A DNA stretch of 64,000 nucleotides from Chitinophagaceae bacterium (GTDB taxonomy: Bacteria > Bacteroidota > Bacteroidia > Chitinophagales > Chitinophagaceae): the NCBI GenBank assembly GCA_016706055.1, contig JADJKL010000003.1, positions 372,001 to 436,000 on the forward strand, given 5' to 3'. A program made the position numbers and the translations under genes. The notes below the pieces were generated by a model. The model was not told where the DNA came from. It saw only the letters and a program-made list of their open reading frames with translations, and did not search any database. Numbering within the stretch: position 1 is the stretch's first letter; each line of letters opens with the position of its first letter. This document shows positions 17,508-26,829 of this stretch, piece after piece.

Positions 17508-18605
17508 TTAATATACTGTCTTCCTTTTGCCTGATTCAAAATCCTTAAATATGAATGCTCCTAACTTATCCAGCGATGCAAAAAATGCTTTTCCATTATT
17601 CATTTCAGTAAACTCCTGTACAAACTTTTGCAAGTATGGATCAGTTGCAATCATAAATGTTGTAATCGGTATTTTCAGCTTCTTACATTGCGCAGCTAAA
17701 TTGATACAACGATTTACTACTTTTCTATCTAATCCAAAACTGTTTTTATAATATCGTTTGCCAATTTTTAAACAAGTTGGTTTGCCATCGGTAATCATGA
17801 ATATCTGTTTGTTGGGATTTTTTCTTCTGCGTAAAATATCCATCGCCAATTCTAATCCTGCCACTGTATTGGTATGATAAGGACCAACTTGTAGATATGG
17901 AAGATCTTTTACTTCAATCGGCCAAGCATCATTACCAAACACTACAATATCCAAAGTGTCTTTCGGGTATCTTGTTTTTATCAGTTCACTCAATGCCATA
18001 GCTACTTTTTTGGCGGGAGTAATTCTGTCTTCTCCATATAATATCATGGAGTGAGAAATATCAATCATTAGCACAGTTGATGTCTGCGATTTAAAATCAG
18101 TTTCTCTAATGCTCAGATCATCTTCCTGCATCCGAAAGTTATCAATACCATGATTGATTTGTGCATTGCGGATGCTTTCTGTAAAATCAATTTGCTCCAG
18201 CATATCGCCAAATTGAAATTGTCTTGTTTCTGAATTTAATTCATCACCTTGTCCCGGTTTAAAAGTTTTATGATCACCTTGTTTTGTTTTCTTCAACTTT
18301 CCGAAAATTTCTTCCAGGCTGCTTCTGCGAATGGCCTGTTCTGTTTTGGGTGTTATTTTAATTTCACCTCGTTCATTATTTTCTGTGAGGTAACCTTTTT
18401 CTTTCAACTCATCTATAAAGTCGCCCATGCCATACTCATTATCCGTTAACTGGTATTGCTTGTCCAGTTCATTCATCCATTGCATGGCTTCGCCTACATC
18501 ACCACTGGTGTAGGTGAGTAATTGCATAAACAGATCTAGCAACTGCTGAAATTTACTTTTGCCATCACTATCTGCATCAAATTTTGTAAAATGAAAACCT
18601 TTCAT
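17508..18605 (-). CDS. von Willebrand factor A domain protein, partner of the MoxR ATPase
   Basis: 365 residues, no signal peptide. A charged helical N-terminal part (to about residue 165) precedes a VWA domain. The metal-ion-dependent adhesion site is complete: DISHS (DxSxS) near residue 178, the threonine in HTNTVAGLEL and the aspartate in MITDGKPTC. MoxR-VWA pairs act together as chaperone-like complexes, with the VWA subunit probably recognising the client. The upstream neighbour is a different transcription unit, ended by a terminator at 18717. The gene order VWA, GxxExxY, MoxR suggests one transcript. Confidence 0.88.
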   Translation of the reverse strand: MKGFHFTKFDADSDGKSKFQQLLDLFMQLLTYTSGDVGEAMQWMNELDKQYQLTDNEYGMGDFIDELKEKGYLTENNERGEIKITPKTEQAIRRSSLEEIFGKLKKTKQGDHKTFKPGQGDELNSETRQFQFGDMLEQIDFTESIRNAQINHGIDNFRMQEDDLSIRETDFKSQTSTVLMIDISHSMILYGEDRITPAKKVAMALSELIKTRYPKDTLDIVVFGNDAWPIEVKDLPYLQVGPYHTNTVAGLELAMDILRRRKNPNKQIFMITDGKPTCLKIGKRYYKNSFGLDRKVVNRCINLAAQCKKLKIPITTFMIATDPYLQKFVQEFTEMNNGKAFFASLDKLGAFIFKDFESGKRKTVY

Positions 18606-18716
18606 GTGGTTAGCTTATATTTTTTATTGCTCATTTCATGAATGGACAATTTACGACAAAAAGCCTGCCGTCGATTTAGATTAACAACAACTTAATATCC
18701 ATATAGTTCAAATAAA

Positions 18717-18741
18717 AAGCCTCCGTATAAAACGGAGGCTT
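18717..18741 (-). terminator. terminator after the DUF2723 gene
   Basis: The minus strand has AAGCCTCCG, a seven-base loop and CGGAGGCTT, followed by TTTATTTG. This strong G+C stem lies 21 bases past the DUF2723 stop codon and separates it from the VWA gene. Confidence 0.9.
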
Positions 18742-18761
18742 CACAAAATTATATGTTACGA

Positions 18762-21700
18762 TTAATTCCCGCTGTCAGGCCTGTTAGTACTATCAGGTTT
18801 GCCAGTGTTGTCAATAGTTGTTGGCCTTTCAGTTGCTGGCTTTGCTTTTAATTGTGGAGCATATTTTTCTTCTACTGCATCCATCACACTAAACAAGCTT
18901 TTCGTAATCAACAGCTCTGTCCTTAGACCGGTCTGTTTATCCTTCAGGCTTTCGGTGAAGAAGTAGTCTGCTCTGTTAATTTCCATTCTTGCCTGATTTT
19001 GTTGCTCTGCCGATTGTGCAAATGCCATTTTCATCTGCGCATCCTGTCTCATTTTATCATATGTGTTAAACAGGTTGTCAAATTCTGCACGGCTCATACC
19101 ACCAAGAGCAGCATAATAATCAAACTGCTGATTCAAATCTTTCCGTAATGCCGTTCTTACTTTTTCAGCCAGTTCTGCTTTACCTGCTTTGTAACATGCT
19201 TCCAGGTAAACCATGCTTGTCTGGTTGTGGCTATTGTAGCGGCTTACCAAACCATAAGGAAGATTTGCAGGATTAATACCAGCTTCTACCTTGTCAAGCA
19301 ATTTCTGTGCTTCGTCTTTTCTACCAGCATCGGCCATATTACCTGCTGCTTCTCCATACAATGAACGGATGGCAAGAATATGCCTACGGTTCTCTTCATC
19401 ATAATAAACACCTTTTTTACCTGCACCACCAAATTCAAAATCATTCATCATAGTTTTGTACATGGAATCAAGATTGTTGGCTCTTATTTGTGTGCCACCT
19501 AATCCATTCTGGCGGAATGCCTGCTCTACCACCCAGTTTTGTTGTGGCGAAGCTAAAACAGCAGGTACAAGGCGATAAGCCATTCCATCTTTTCTCAAGT
19601 ATTGTGCAAATCCTAATTCTCCCATCGGAGAAGTAAAATAGATTGGACGTTTCCATGCATTAGAGGCGATGATATTCAGAATAATGAAATCGCTACGTAC
19701 CAAACCGCCATCTAATTTGTTTCTTGGTATTTCAAATCGCATTTCATCAAGAACACTGTCAGCTGGATTTACTGTACCATTTTTTCTTACTAAATCCTTA
19801 TCAACCGATACACTAAACCTAGCAACAGGATCATATGCTTTTGTTTCCTGATTATAAATCTGTGCAACAGGAAATGCACTTGGGCCAGCATCCCTTTTTG
19901 ATTCAGGATCTTCGTATCGCTTACCCATTATATCTTTCATTACATCATACAACGGATAGTATTTATTTGGATCAGCATTAGGGCTCATTTTATAACGAAG
20001 ATATTCTCTGTTATGCCCTTCAACCTGCTCTTCAGACCAGATTACATCTACCGAATCAGACCCGTTTACTTTATAACGAAGCTGGTTGATATACCAGTCA
20101 ATTCCCAATAAGCTGTTATTGATGATGCGGATATCAGGTCTTACACCTTCTACTTCTTGTGCATACCACAAAGGATAAGTATCATTATCACCAAAGGTGA
20201 ATATGATCGCATTCGGCGCACAGCTTTCTAAATAGTTTTTAGCAATATCCGGTGCTGTTGTTTTTGCACTACGATCATGGTCATCCCATTCTTGTTGTGC
20301 CATTAATAACGGAACAGCCAAACAGACAACAGTAGTGGAAAGATTTAGTATTCGATCGTTTTGTCCTCCGGAAGAAATAGCTCTTATGAGAAAAGTTATT
20401 CCTGCAACAACCGCTGCAAACAACACAGTAGAATAAATACCTGTCATCAACATATCATTGAAAGTGCCCGGAGCAGCACTCATGAAAGTGATAAGAAATG
20501 TAAGTATGCTTCCTCCCGCCAATGTATTTTGAAAAGTAATCTTATCTGCTTTGTCTTTTGCCATTCGGATAAATCCAATTACAGCAAGCCCAATCCAGAT
20601 GGCGAATGCATAGAACGAACCAACATATGCATAGTCCCGTTCTCTTGGTTGATTACCTGGTTGGTTAAGATAAATAACAACCGCTACACCTGTCATGAAG
20701 AACAACAGGAAGGTAACAACCCAATCTTTTTTATTTCTGAAAAATTGGAACACACAACCAAGAATACCCAATACAAAAGGCAAAAGATATAATTTGTTAT
20801 GAGCCTTATTCGCATTTAATGTATCAGGAAGTTTTGATTGATCACCTAAACGATTATTATCAATCATTGAAATACCTGTTATCCAGTTGCCATCTCGTTT
20901 ATTTCCTAATCCTTGCACATCATTTTGTTTACCAGCGAAATTCCACATGAAGTATCGCCAGTACATCAAGCCCATCTGGTAACTGAAGAACCATTCCATA
21001 TTATCAGAGTATGTAGGAGGCGTATATCTTTCTCTTCCGGTAACGGGAGATTTTTCTTTTCCAAGATTCAGCCATTCTGCATAGAAGTCGGCATGGTACT
21101 GATCATTACTGGCATCCCATATTCTTGGGAATATTTGCATATCTGCATTCTGATATTTAGGTTTTTTTGCTACACCAGTAGGAATGTATTTGTCTTTTCC
21201 TTTCACATATTTCATCTCACCGTCTTCTAACTCTACATAACCTTCGTCATTGTATTTATATTCAGCAGAAAAATGCGGACCATAAACAATCGGTGCTTCA
21301 CCATATTGCTCACGGCTTAGATAATAAACAAGGTTGATAGGATTATCAACGTTATTCATATCCACTGCTGGGTTCGCATTGGAACGAATCATCGGTGTGA
21401 GATACATCAAGTAACCCAACATCATAAACGCATAACACCAAAGTGTAAGCTTAATTGCTTTAAGTGCAGTTGGTTTTAGGAAATAGCCAAGAGCCAGTGC
21501 AACAGCACCCAATAAAAGGAATTTTAAAAATTTAGTCCCGCCTGAACCAGTACTTACAATAAACGGCAGGAATGATAAACAAATGAATACGACAAAAAAT
21601 GTTATGATCTTAACAGAGGATGTTTTGTTTTCTTTAAACCGCAATGCAAAGACTATTGCAGCCGCCAATAAAATAAAATAAATGGCAAAGCCAGAAAAGA

Positions 21701-22496
21701 AAGGCATGCCTAATGTGTTTACAAAAAATACATCCACCAATCCTGCTGACTTCATGGAATATTGTACTACACCAACCTGTACTAATCCGGTAATGATACA
21801 ACTGACAATAAATGCGATGATGGCACCTTTTGTTGTTGCTTCATAACGGCGGTAGTAATAAATCATTACAACGGCTGGAATAGTTAAAAGGTTCAACAAG
21901 TGAACACCAATGGAGAGTCCCATCATAAAGAATAAGAAAATTATCCAGCGGTCGCTTCTTGCTTTTGCATGAGCATCGTTGCCTGCATTTTCATCAGCAT
22001 GTTCCCATTTCAACATTGCCCAGAATACCAATGCCGTAAAGAAAGAAGACAAGGCATACACTTCACCTTCCACAGCACTAAACCAGAATGAATCACTAAA
22101 AGTATAAGCTAATGCACCAACGGCTCCTGCGGCCATGGTTGCAAATGTTTGATGTGCGGTTAATTGTTCACCAGTACTCACCATCATTTTGCGGGCAAAG
22201 TGAGTGATGGTCCAAAAAAGAAATAAAATTGTTGCTGCACTTGCAAGGGCACTCATAAAGTTTACTGCATTGGCTGCTGTCATTCCATTATCTCCAAAAA
22301 GAATGATGAAAAAACGACCAAGCAATACAAACAATGGTGCGCCGGGAGGATGCGGCAGTTGTAACTTATCTGCACTGGCAATAAACTCACCTGTATCCCA
22401 CAGGCTTGCTCTTGCTTCACGGGTCAAAAAATAAGTAGCAAAAGCGATAAAAAATACTGCCCAGCCGGTAATGTTATTGACTTTTCTGAAGTTCAT
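18762..22496 (-). CDS. DUF2723 membrane protein (TMEM260-like, putative protein O-mannosyltransferase)
   Basis: 1244 residues. The first 120 residues carry the DUF2723 signature LWDTGEFIASADKLQLPHPPG with the WDTGE acidic motif, set between membrane segments. At least ten further hydrophobic segments follow to about residue 750, then a large soluble C-terminal region with TPR-like helices (EAQKLLDKVEAGINPANLPYG). Human TMEM260, in the same family, is an O-mannosyltransferase, so a GT-C enzyme using a lipid-linked sugar is likely. Bacteroidota are known to glycosylate secreted proteins. The acceptor is unknown. The gene is alone, with a promoter-like TATTTTTG at 22520 and a terminator at 18717. 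Confidence 0.85.
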   Translation of the reverse strand: MNFRKVNNITGWAVFFIAFATYFLTREARASLWDTGEFIASADKLQLPHPPGAPLFVLLGRFFIILFGDNGMTAANAVNFMSALASAATILFLFWTITHFARKMMVSTGEQLTAHQTFATMAAGAVGALAYTFSDSFWFSAVEGEVYALSSFFTALVFWAMLKWEHADENAGNDAHAKARSDRWIIFLFFMMGLSIGVHLLNLLTIPAVVMIYYYRRYEATTKGAIIAFIVSCIITGLVQVGVVQYSMKSAGLVDVFFVNTLGMPFFSGFAIYFILLAAAIVFALRFKENKTSSVKIITFFVVFICLSFLPFIVSTGSGGTKFLKFLLLGAVALALGYFLKPTALKAIKLTLWCYAFMMLGYLMYLTPMIRSNANPAVDMNNVDNPINLVYYLSREQYGEAPIVYGPHFSAEYKYNDEGYVELEDGEMKYVKGKDKYIPTGVAKKPKYQNADMQIFPRIWDASNDQYHADFYAEWLNLGKEKSPVTGRERYTPPTYSDNMEWFFSYQMGLMYWRYFMWNFAGKQNDVQGLGNKRDGNWITGISMIDNNRLGDQSKLPDTLNANKAHNKLYLLPFVLGILGCVFQFFRNKKDWVVTFLLFFMTGVAVVIYLNQPGNQPRERDYAYVGSFYAFAIWIGLAVIGFIRMAKDKADKITFQNTLAGGSILTFLITFMSAAPGTFNDMLMTGIYSTVLFAAVVAGITFLIRAISSGGQNDRILNLSTTVVCLAVPLLMAQQEWDDHDRSAKTTAPDIAKNYLESCAPNAIIFTFGDNDTYPLWYAQEVEGVRPDIRIINNSLLGIDWYINQLRYKVNGSDSVDVIWSEEQVEGHNREYLRYKMSPNADPNKYYPLYDVMKDIMGKRYEDPESKRDAGPSAFPVAQIYNQETKAYDPVARFSVSVDKDLVRKNGTVNPADSVLDEMRFEIPRNKLDGGLVRSDFIILNIIASNAWKRPIYFTSPMGELGFAQYLRKDGMAYRLVPAVLASPQQNWVVEQAFRQNGLGGTQIRANNLDSMYKTMMNDFEFGGAGKKGVYYDEENRRHILAIRSLYGEAAGNMADAGRKDEAQKLLDKVEAGINPANLPYGLVSRYNSHNQTSMVYLEACYKAGKAELAEKVRTALRKDLNQQFDYYAALGGMSRAEFDNLFNTYDKMRQDAQMKMAFAQSAEQQNQARMEINRADYFFTESLKDKQTGLRTELLITKSLFSVMDAVEEKYAPQLKAKPATERPTTIDNTGKPDSTNRPDSGN

Positions 22497-22519
22497 AAAG
22501 TGTTGATTTTGAAAGAAAG

Positions 22520-22527
22520 CAAAAATA
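22520..22527 (-). promoter_or_regulatory. -7 box upstream of the DUF2723 gene
   Basis: Minus-strand TATTTTTG, a match to TAnnTTTG, 23 bases before the start codon. No clear -33 TTTG is found at the expected 20-base distance, so support is partial. Confidence 0.4.
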
Positions 22528-22643
22528 GGGGAATATAGGTTAAAAGAAGGCTAAGACGTACAGGAGGTTTTACCATAATTGTACCCTGAAAAGCGATTGA
22601 ATAATAACTTTGAAACCGGATGGCAAGTGCAGCTATCTTTAGC

Positions 22644-23453
22644 TTAATGAAAGTAAATTCTGATAGTCTGATAGGAGAGTTGACCCTGTCTAAGTTTTTC
22701 GGAAAAACCCTTTAAGCCAAAGAGACCTGCGGCATTTCCTTTATTGATGGCAATTTCAAGGTAGCCAGCACTATTAAATAACGCCAATTTTTCACCTTCG
22801 GGCACATCTGCATAGCTTTCGCTAATCTGTTCAATTTTTTCATCTCGTTTAAAAACGATCTGAAAACTTCTTCCTTTACGTTGCTCTTCAAATTGCTCCC
22901 TTGTAATATTTACAATTACGTTTTCAAAACTATCAATGAAAATGATTTGGCCATCAATGGAGTTATTATCCAACGTTGGACGCAGGTGTCTTTTCTGAAT
23001 ATAATTCACTTCAGGATTACCAATGTTTTTTATTGATTCGCCATTCACAAGTTGGTTCACCACTTTTCCCATTACTGATGTAAGATGAATAGTGTTTTTT
23101 AGAGCAATTTTATCCAGCGGAATACCGATCACCATTTCAGGTGTTTCTTCCAATATCATTGTTAATAAACCATTGTCGGCGCAAATCAAGTATTGGTTAT
23201 TATGAAAGGCAAGGATTAACTGTTCTGGTTTTTGTTCAAACAGATTTACCAATATTAAATGATAGCTGTAATCTGGAAAATTTTTTAATGCACTTCGGCA
23301 TACATAAGCTGCCTGTGGATAGTTGAACGGAGGAATGTTATGTGAAATATCTATGATCTGGAATTCAGGATTTATATGTAATAACTGCGCCTTCACTGCA
23401 CCAACTAAATAGTCGGGGCTTCCAATATCAGATGTGAGGGTTAGTAGCGGCAA
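22644..23453 (-). CDS. SAM hydroxide adenosyltransferase (DUF62 family)
   Basis: 269 residues, the usual length. The family hydrolyses S-adenosylmethionine to adenosine and methionine using water/hydroxide and is related to the fluorinase and chlorinase. Signature segments are TSDIGSPDYLVGAVK at the N-terminus, DISHNIPPFNYPQAAYVCR near residues 37-55, LICADNGLL near 105, and the C-terminal beta-domain motif IDSFENVIVNI near 175. The physiological role is uncertain. The SDR gene upstream ends 23 bp before this gene, so the two form an operon. Confidence 0.88.
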   Translation of the reverse strand: MPLLTLTSDIGSPDYLVGAVKAQLLHINPEFQIIDISHNIPPFNYPQAAYVCRSALKNFPDYSYHLILVNLFEQKPEQLILAFHNNQYLICADNGLLTMILEETPEMVIGIPLDKIALKNTIHLTSVMGKVVNQLVNGESIKNIGNPEVNYIQKRHLRPTLDNNSIDGQIIFIDSFENVIVNITREQFEEQRKGRSFQIVFKRDEKIEQISESYADVPEGEKLALFNSAGYLEIAINKGNAAGLFGLKGFSEKLRQGQLSYQTIRIYFH

Positions 23454-23476
23454 AACAGTTTTGGTTTAATGGATTT

Positions 23477-24286
23477 TTATTTTACAAGTTTCCCATCTTT
23501 AAAGAAAAATTTATACGCAAACTTATCCGCCAATTTAGGAAAGAATTTTTGCATGAAGACGGTTCTTTTTCCAGTGAAAGTGAGGACTAAAGTTCTTTTC
23601 TTTTTTCTCACGGCTTTCAAAATATGTTCAGCACATTCTTCTGCACTCATCATTTTGCTTTCATCCATTGGAGTTTCACCATGTGAACTTCCGTCTTTGC
23701 TAAGTGCTGCATTTCGAATATTGGATGTAGTAAATCCAGGGCAAACCCACATTACATGAACACCATCTGCCATCAACTCGGTTTTAATTGCTTCCAACCA
23801 GCCTTGTACGGCAAATTTGCTCGCAGAGTAGCCACTTCTTCCCGGCAAACCTCTGTAACCTGCTATTGATGAAACACCAACTATTGTTCCTTTTCTTTCG
23901 ATGATGGAATCCAATGCATATTTAGTACAGTAAACTGTTCCGTAAAAATTTATGTCCATCACTTTATGAATAACTTCTGTATCGGTATCTTTTAATAATG
24001 CTCTCATAGATACACCGGCATTATTAATAAGTATATCAATGCCACCAAATACTTTAATGGTTGTTTCCATAAAACGACGGCAGTCGTTTTCGCTACTTAC
24101 ATCAGCCACCATTGTGTGCAATGGAACAGAAGGATATTCTGCCTGCAATGTGTAAAGCTTATCATGATTGCGGCTGCAGGTTGCTACTTTTGCACCAGAC
24201 TTAATTAACGCATCTACTAATGCTTTTCCAATACCGTCTGTTCCTCCTGTTACTACGACTACTTTATCTTTAAAATATGCTGACAT
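23477..24286 (-). CDS. short-chain dehydrogenase/reductase
   Basis: 269 residues, classical SDR. Cofactor motif TGGTDGIG is near residue 14, NNAG near 90, the catalytic serine in VGVSSIAGY and the YSASK pair near 155, followed by WVCPGFTTSNIR. The C-terminus is basic and aromatic (AYKFFFKDGKLVK). It reduces or oxidises a hydroxyl/carbonyl with NAD(P). The C-terminal region suggests the membrane-associated ketosphinganine/retinol reductase-like branch, but that is a guess. It is the first gene of a two-gene operon with the SAM hydrolase. Confidence 0.88.
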   Translation of the reverse strand: MSAYFKDKVVVVTGGTDGIGKALVDALIKSGAKVATCSRNHDKLYTLQAEYPSVPLHTMVADVSSENDCRRFMETTIKVFGGIDILINNAGVSMRALLKDTDTEVIHKVMDINFYGTVYCTKYALDSIIERKGTIVGVSSIAGYRGLPGRSGYSASKFAVQGWLEAIKTELMADGVHVMWVCPGFTTSNIRNAALSKDGSSHGETPMDESKMMSAEECAEHILKAVRKKKRTLVLTFTGKRTVFMQKFFPKLADKFAYKFFFKDGKLVK

Positions 24287-24419
24287 GTGTAATGATTATT
24301 ATTACAAACCTAGTTTAAAATTGTGCAAAAAGAAAAGGTGTAATCTGAATATATTCAGTAATAGAAAACAAATCATTTTATTTACTGAATAAACTTTGTT
24401 AATAACTGTTTGAAAAAGT

Positions 24420-24451
24420 TTTGGTATGATAGCTCTCAGACTGTATTTTTG
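24420..24451 (+). promoter_or_regulatory. Bacteroidota-type promoter for tRNA-Lys
   Basis: TTTG (24420-24423), a 20-base spacer and TATTTTTG (24444-24451), 24 bases before the tRNA 5' end. This is a full match to the -33/-7 consensus. A short imperfect hairpin (GCACTCCC and GGGAAAGTGC) lies in the leader. Confidence 0.75.
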
Positions 24452-24475
24452 CACTCCCTAAAACGGGAAAGTGCT

Positions 24476-24548
24476 GATTCCGTAGCTCAGTTGGTAGAGC
24501 AATACACTTTTAATGTATGGGCCCTGGGTTCGAGTCCCAGCGGGATCA
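24476..24548 (+). tRNA. tRNA-Lys (anticodon UUU)
   Basis: 73 nt. The acceptor stem GATTCCG pairs with CGGGATC, with discriminator A. The anticodon arm TACA-CTTTTAA-TGTA carries TTT, and the T arm is CTGGGTTCGAGTCCCAG. CCA is not encoded. The promoter at 24420 and terminator at 24551 give a single-gene unit. Confidence 0.95.
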
Positions 24549-24550
24549 CA

Positions 24551-24580
24551 AAAAAAGTCCGGTTTATCCGGACTTTTTTT
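24551..24580. terminator. bidirectional terminator between tRNA-Lys and a convergent gene
   Basis: AGTCCGG, a five-base loop and CCGGACT, with A-run before and T-run after, so it can act on both strands. It ends the tRNA transcript and overlaps the stop codon of the convergent gene at 24579. Confidence 0.9.
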
Positions 24581-25433
24581 ATAGGGAAGTTTCTTCAATC
24601 TTTTCCGGTATTTCGGCGGGTACTTTATTTTCATCAAACAATACAAGTAGCAGTTTTTCTAACATAATAACATACTGATCTACTTTTCCATGTTGTGTTT
24701 CGATATTGATATAACGTTTATCATTCTCTCCGCAATAAACACTTAAGGAACCATCTTTTTTTACCTTTTCATTGTCTTGCCAAATACTATTAAAACCAAA
24801 GTCCGCCATTCGCTGATAAAGTAAGCTGTCAGTTGTAAATGCAATATCATCGACATCCTGCGTACTGTCTTTATAAACAGCCTTTGCATCATTCTTTCTA
24901 TTGCCATCTGGTAAATAACTTCTTACAGAATAAGCTTCTTCAGTATTATTATGCAATGCAATAATGCATTTAGTACTGTCTGGTATAAGTTGCAAGAGCA
25001 TTCCTGCAAATTTTTCAATTTCAAGAATGGCCTGTTTGCTGGTACGTCTATTGTCTCTTAATGTTTGCTCTATTCCAATTCTGGAATATATCCTGTTTGG
25101 GTCAAAACCATAAGTGATTCCGTTAAGGCGAAATTTAATAACCCGTTGATTAGTGTTTTCAATTTTGATAAGTGTGCCGCCTGTTTCTTCCAAAACAGAT
25201 TTAGCAGCATTATAAGAACTTGTTTCGTTCGCATGAACATTTATGCAGACAAAATCATTCACATCGCCGTACTGAAATATTTTTACGGCAATGTTTCTGT
25301 CCCCTATCTTATGAAAAACTGTTTTCTCAGCAGGGACGAATAAAGCTTTGCTGATAATTATGGGGTCGCTGGATTGTGCAATATTTACTTTACAAAACAG
25401 GCAAATAAAAATGGTGGTGGCTAATGTTTTCAA
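24579..25433 (-). CDS. secreted protein of unknown function
   Basis: 284 residues with a signal peptide (MKTLATTIFICLFCKVNIAQ). The segment FVCINVHANETSSYNAA contains HxxE (VHANE), like the metal-binding motif of M14-type carboxypeptidases, and IIALHNN later contains a histidine in the expected kind of position. This is a weak hint of a zinc peptidase or amidase fold. I do not recognise the family with confidence. It is probably periplasmic. It is monocistronic and shares a terminator with tRNA-Lys. Confidence 0.65.
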   Translation of the reverse strand: MKTLATTIFICLFCKVNIAQSSDPIIISKALFVPAEKTVFHKIGDRNIAVKIFQYGDVNDFVCINVHANETSSYNAAKSVLEETGGTLIKIENTNQRVIKFRLNGITYGFDPNRIYSRIGIEQTLRDNRRTSKQAILEIEKFAGMLLQLIPDSTKCIIALHNNTEEAYSVRSYLPDGNRKNDAKAVYKDSTQDVDDIAFTTDSLLYQRMADFGFNSIWQDNEKVKKDGSLSVYCGENDKRYINIETQHGKVDQYVIMLEKLLLVLFDENKVPAEIPEKIEETSL

Positions 25434-25516
25434 TTTCGGTGGTTTCGATAAAGATAATCCAGTGGAAAATAAATCTTATACCGGGAAAACGGTATTTTAT
25501 TCAATTTATTGAGAAA

Positions 25517-26455
25517 TCAGGAAAGTTCTTCTTTCATCTTTTCCATTAATTTCTTCTCTATCATTAATTGAGCAAGCTGAATCATATTCATAAAGGCTTT
25601 GCTGCCGGAAATTCCATGACCAATAATTACAGGCTTTGCAACTCCGAGGACAGGAGTACCGCCGTAATTTTCAAAGTTGAACCGTTCAAAATAGGCTTCC
25701 GTTACTTTTTTCTGATTGCTGATTTCGTACAATGACTCAGCTAGCTTCAAAATGATATTGCCTGTAAACCCTTCGCAAACCATTACGTCTGCTTTATCAA
25801 GTAACACATCACGGCCTTCGATATTGCCAATAAAATTGATGTGCTTATTCTCTTTCAATAAAGGATAAGTTGCTTGTGCCAATAGGTTTCCTTTGCCTTA
25901 TTCTTCACCTACATTTATCAATCCTACTTTTGGATTTTCTATTCCCAAAATATGTTTTGCATAAACAGTTCCCATTATGGCAAACTGATTAAGCTGCTCA
26001 GGTTTGCAGTCTGCATTTAATCCCACATCTAATAACAAACCAGTACCGCCTTCCGCTTTTGGGATGATGCTGGAAATAGTTGGCCTGATAACACCTTCCA
26101 ATGCTTTTATACTGAACAAAGCCCCAACAAGCATTGCGCCGGTATTACCGGCACTTATGAATGCGTCCATTTTGCCGGAGGCTAATAAATGAAAGCCGAT
26201 TGCAATAGAAGATTGTTGTTTTTCTTTTAATGCTTTGGTAGGATGTTCATGCATTCCTATTACCTGCTCTGCATGAACGATTGTAATATTTTCAAGAGGA
26301 GTATTATGTTCGTTAAGAAGAGTTTCAAGTTTCTCCTTATCACCAATTAAAGTCAGTTTAGCCGGAATGTTATGGCCCGACAAATAGAGCTGTACACCCT
26401 TTACTGCTTCCAGCGGGGCAAAATCTCCACCCATCATATCGATTCCTACATTCAT
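25517..26455 (-). pseudogene. plsX: phosphate acyltransferase PlsX, interrupted by an in-frame stop
   Basis: The frame from 26455 encodes an N-terminal PlsX part (MNVGIDMMGGDFAPLEAVKGV, SAGNTGAMLVGA, LLDVGLNADCKP, LINVGEE) and then meets TAA at 25898-25900. The same frame goes on with GKGNLLAQATYPLL, CEGFTGNIILKLAES and GHGISGSKAF to 25517, the expected C-terminus. The family sequence here is normally VGEE-E-KGN, so TAA looks like GAA with one base changed. PlsX makes acyl-phosphate from acyl-ACP for phospholipid synthesis and is normally essential, which argues for a sequence error; readthrough or two separate chains are less likely. It is the third gene of yceD-rpmF-plsX. Confidence 0.88.
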
Positions 26456-26499
26456 CGGCTAAGTTGTGTTGATTGATTACTAAACTAGTGAAAACAACA

Positions 26500-26545
26500 A
26501 ATTCCAAATTCCATTCAGACAATATAGCTAAATGGATTTGGAATT
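26500..26545 (-). promoter_or_regulatory. inverted repeat between rpmF and plsX
   Basis: AATTCCAAATTCCATT (26500-26515) and AATGGATTTGGAATT (26531-26545) can form a stem of about 15 pairs with a bulge and a 15-base loop. It lies after the rpmF stop and before plsX on the minus strand. It may act as a processing site or attenuator that sets different levels of L32 and PlsX. The function is inferred. Confidence 0.4.
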
Positions 26546-26569
26546 AAAAAAATTGCTTTTAAGGCAGTA

Positions 26570-26767
26570 TTACTGTGCTCTTAAAGGTGCTTTTTCTGCA
26601 ACAACTTTACCTTTGTAAAACAACTTTCCTTCACTTACATGTGCACGGTGACGTACATGGATTTCTCCTGTTGTACTATCAGTTGTTAACGTAGCAGCAG
26701 TTGCTTTATAATGCGTTCTGCGTTTTGCACTTCTTTGCTGACTATGTCGGCGTTTGGGATTTGGCAT
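26570..26767 (-). CDS. rpmF: 50S ribosomal protein L32
   Basis: 65 residues with the standard L32 N-terminus MPNPKRRHSQQRSAKRRTH. It is part of the large ribosomal subunit. The four zinc cysteines found in some L32 proteins are absent, so this is the cysteine-less form; HVRHRAHVSEGKLFYKGK corresponds to the core. It sits between yceD and plsX, a gene order conserved across many bacteria, and follows yceD by 62 bp. Confidence 0.96.
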   Translation of the reverse strand: MPNPKRRHSQQRSAKRRTHYKATAATLTTDSTTGEIHVRHRAHVSEGKLFYKGKVVAEKAPLRAQ

Positions 26768-26829
26768 GACCTAACTTATTAAAATAATAAAAATATTTCT
26801 GGCCTTTTGTCAGCCTGAGCTAACGAAGG

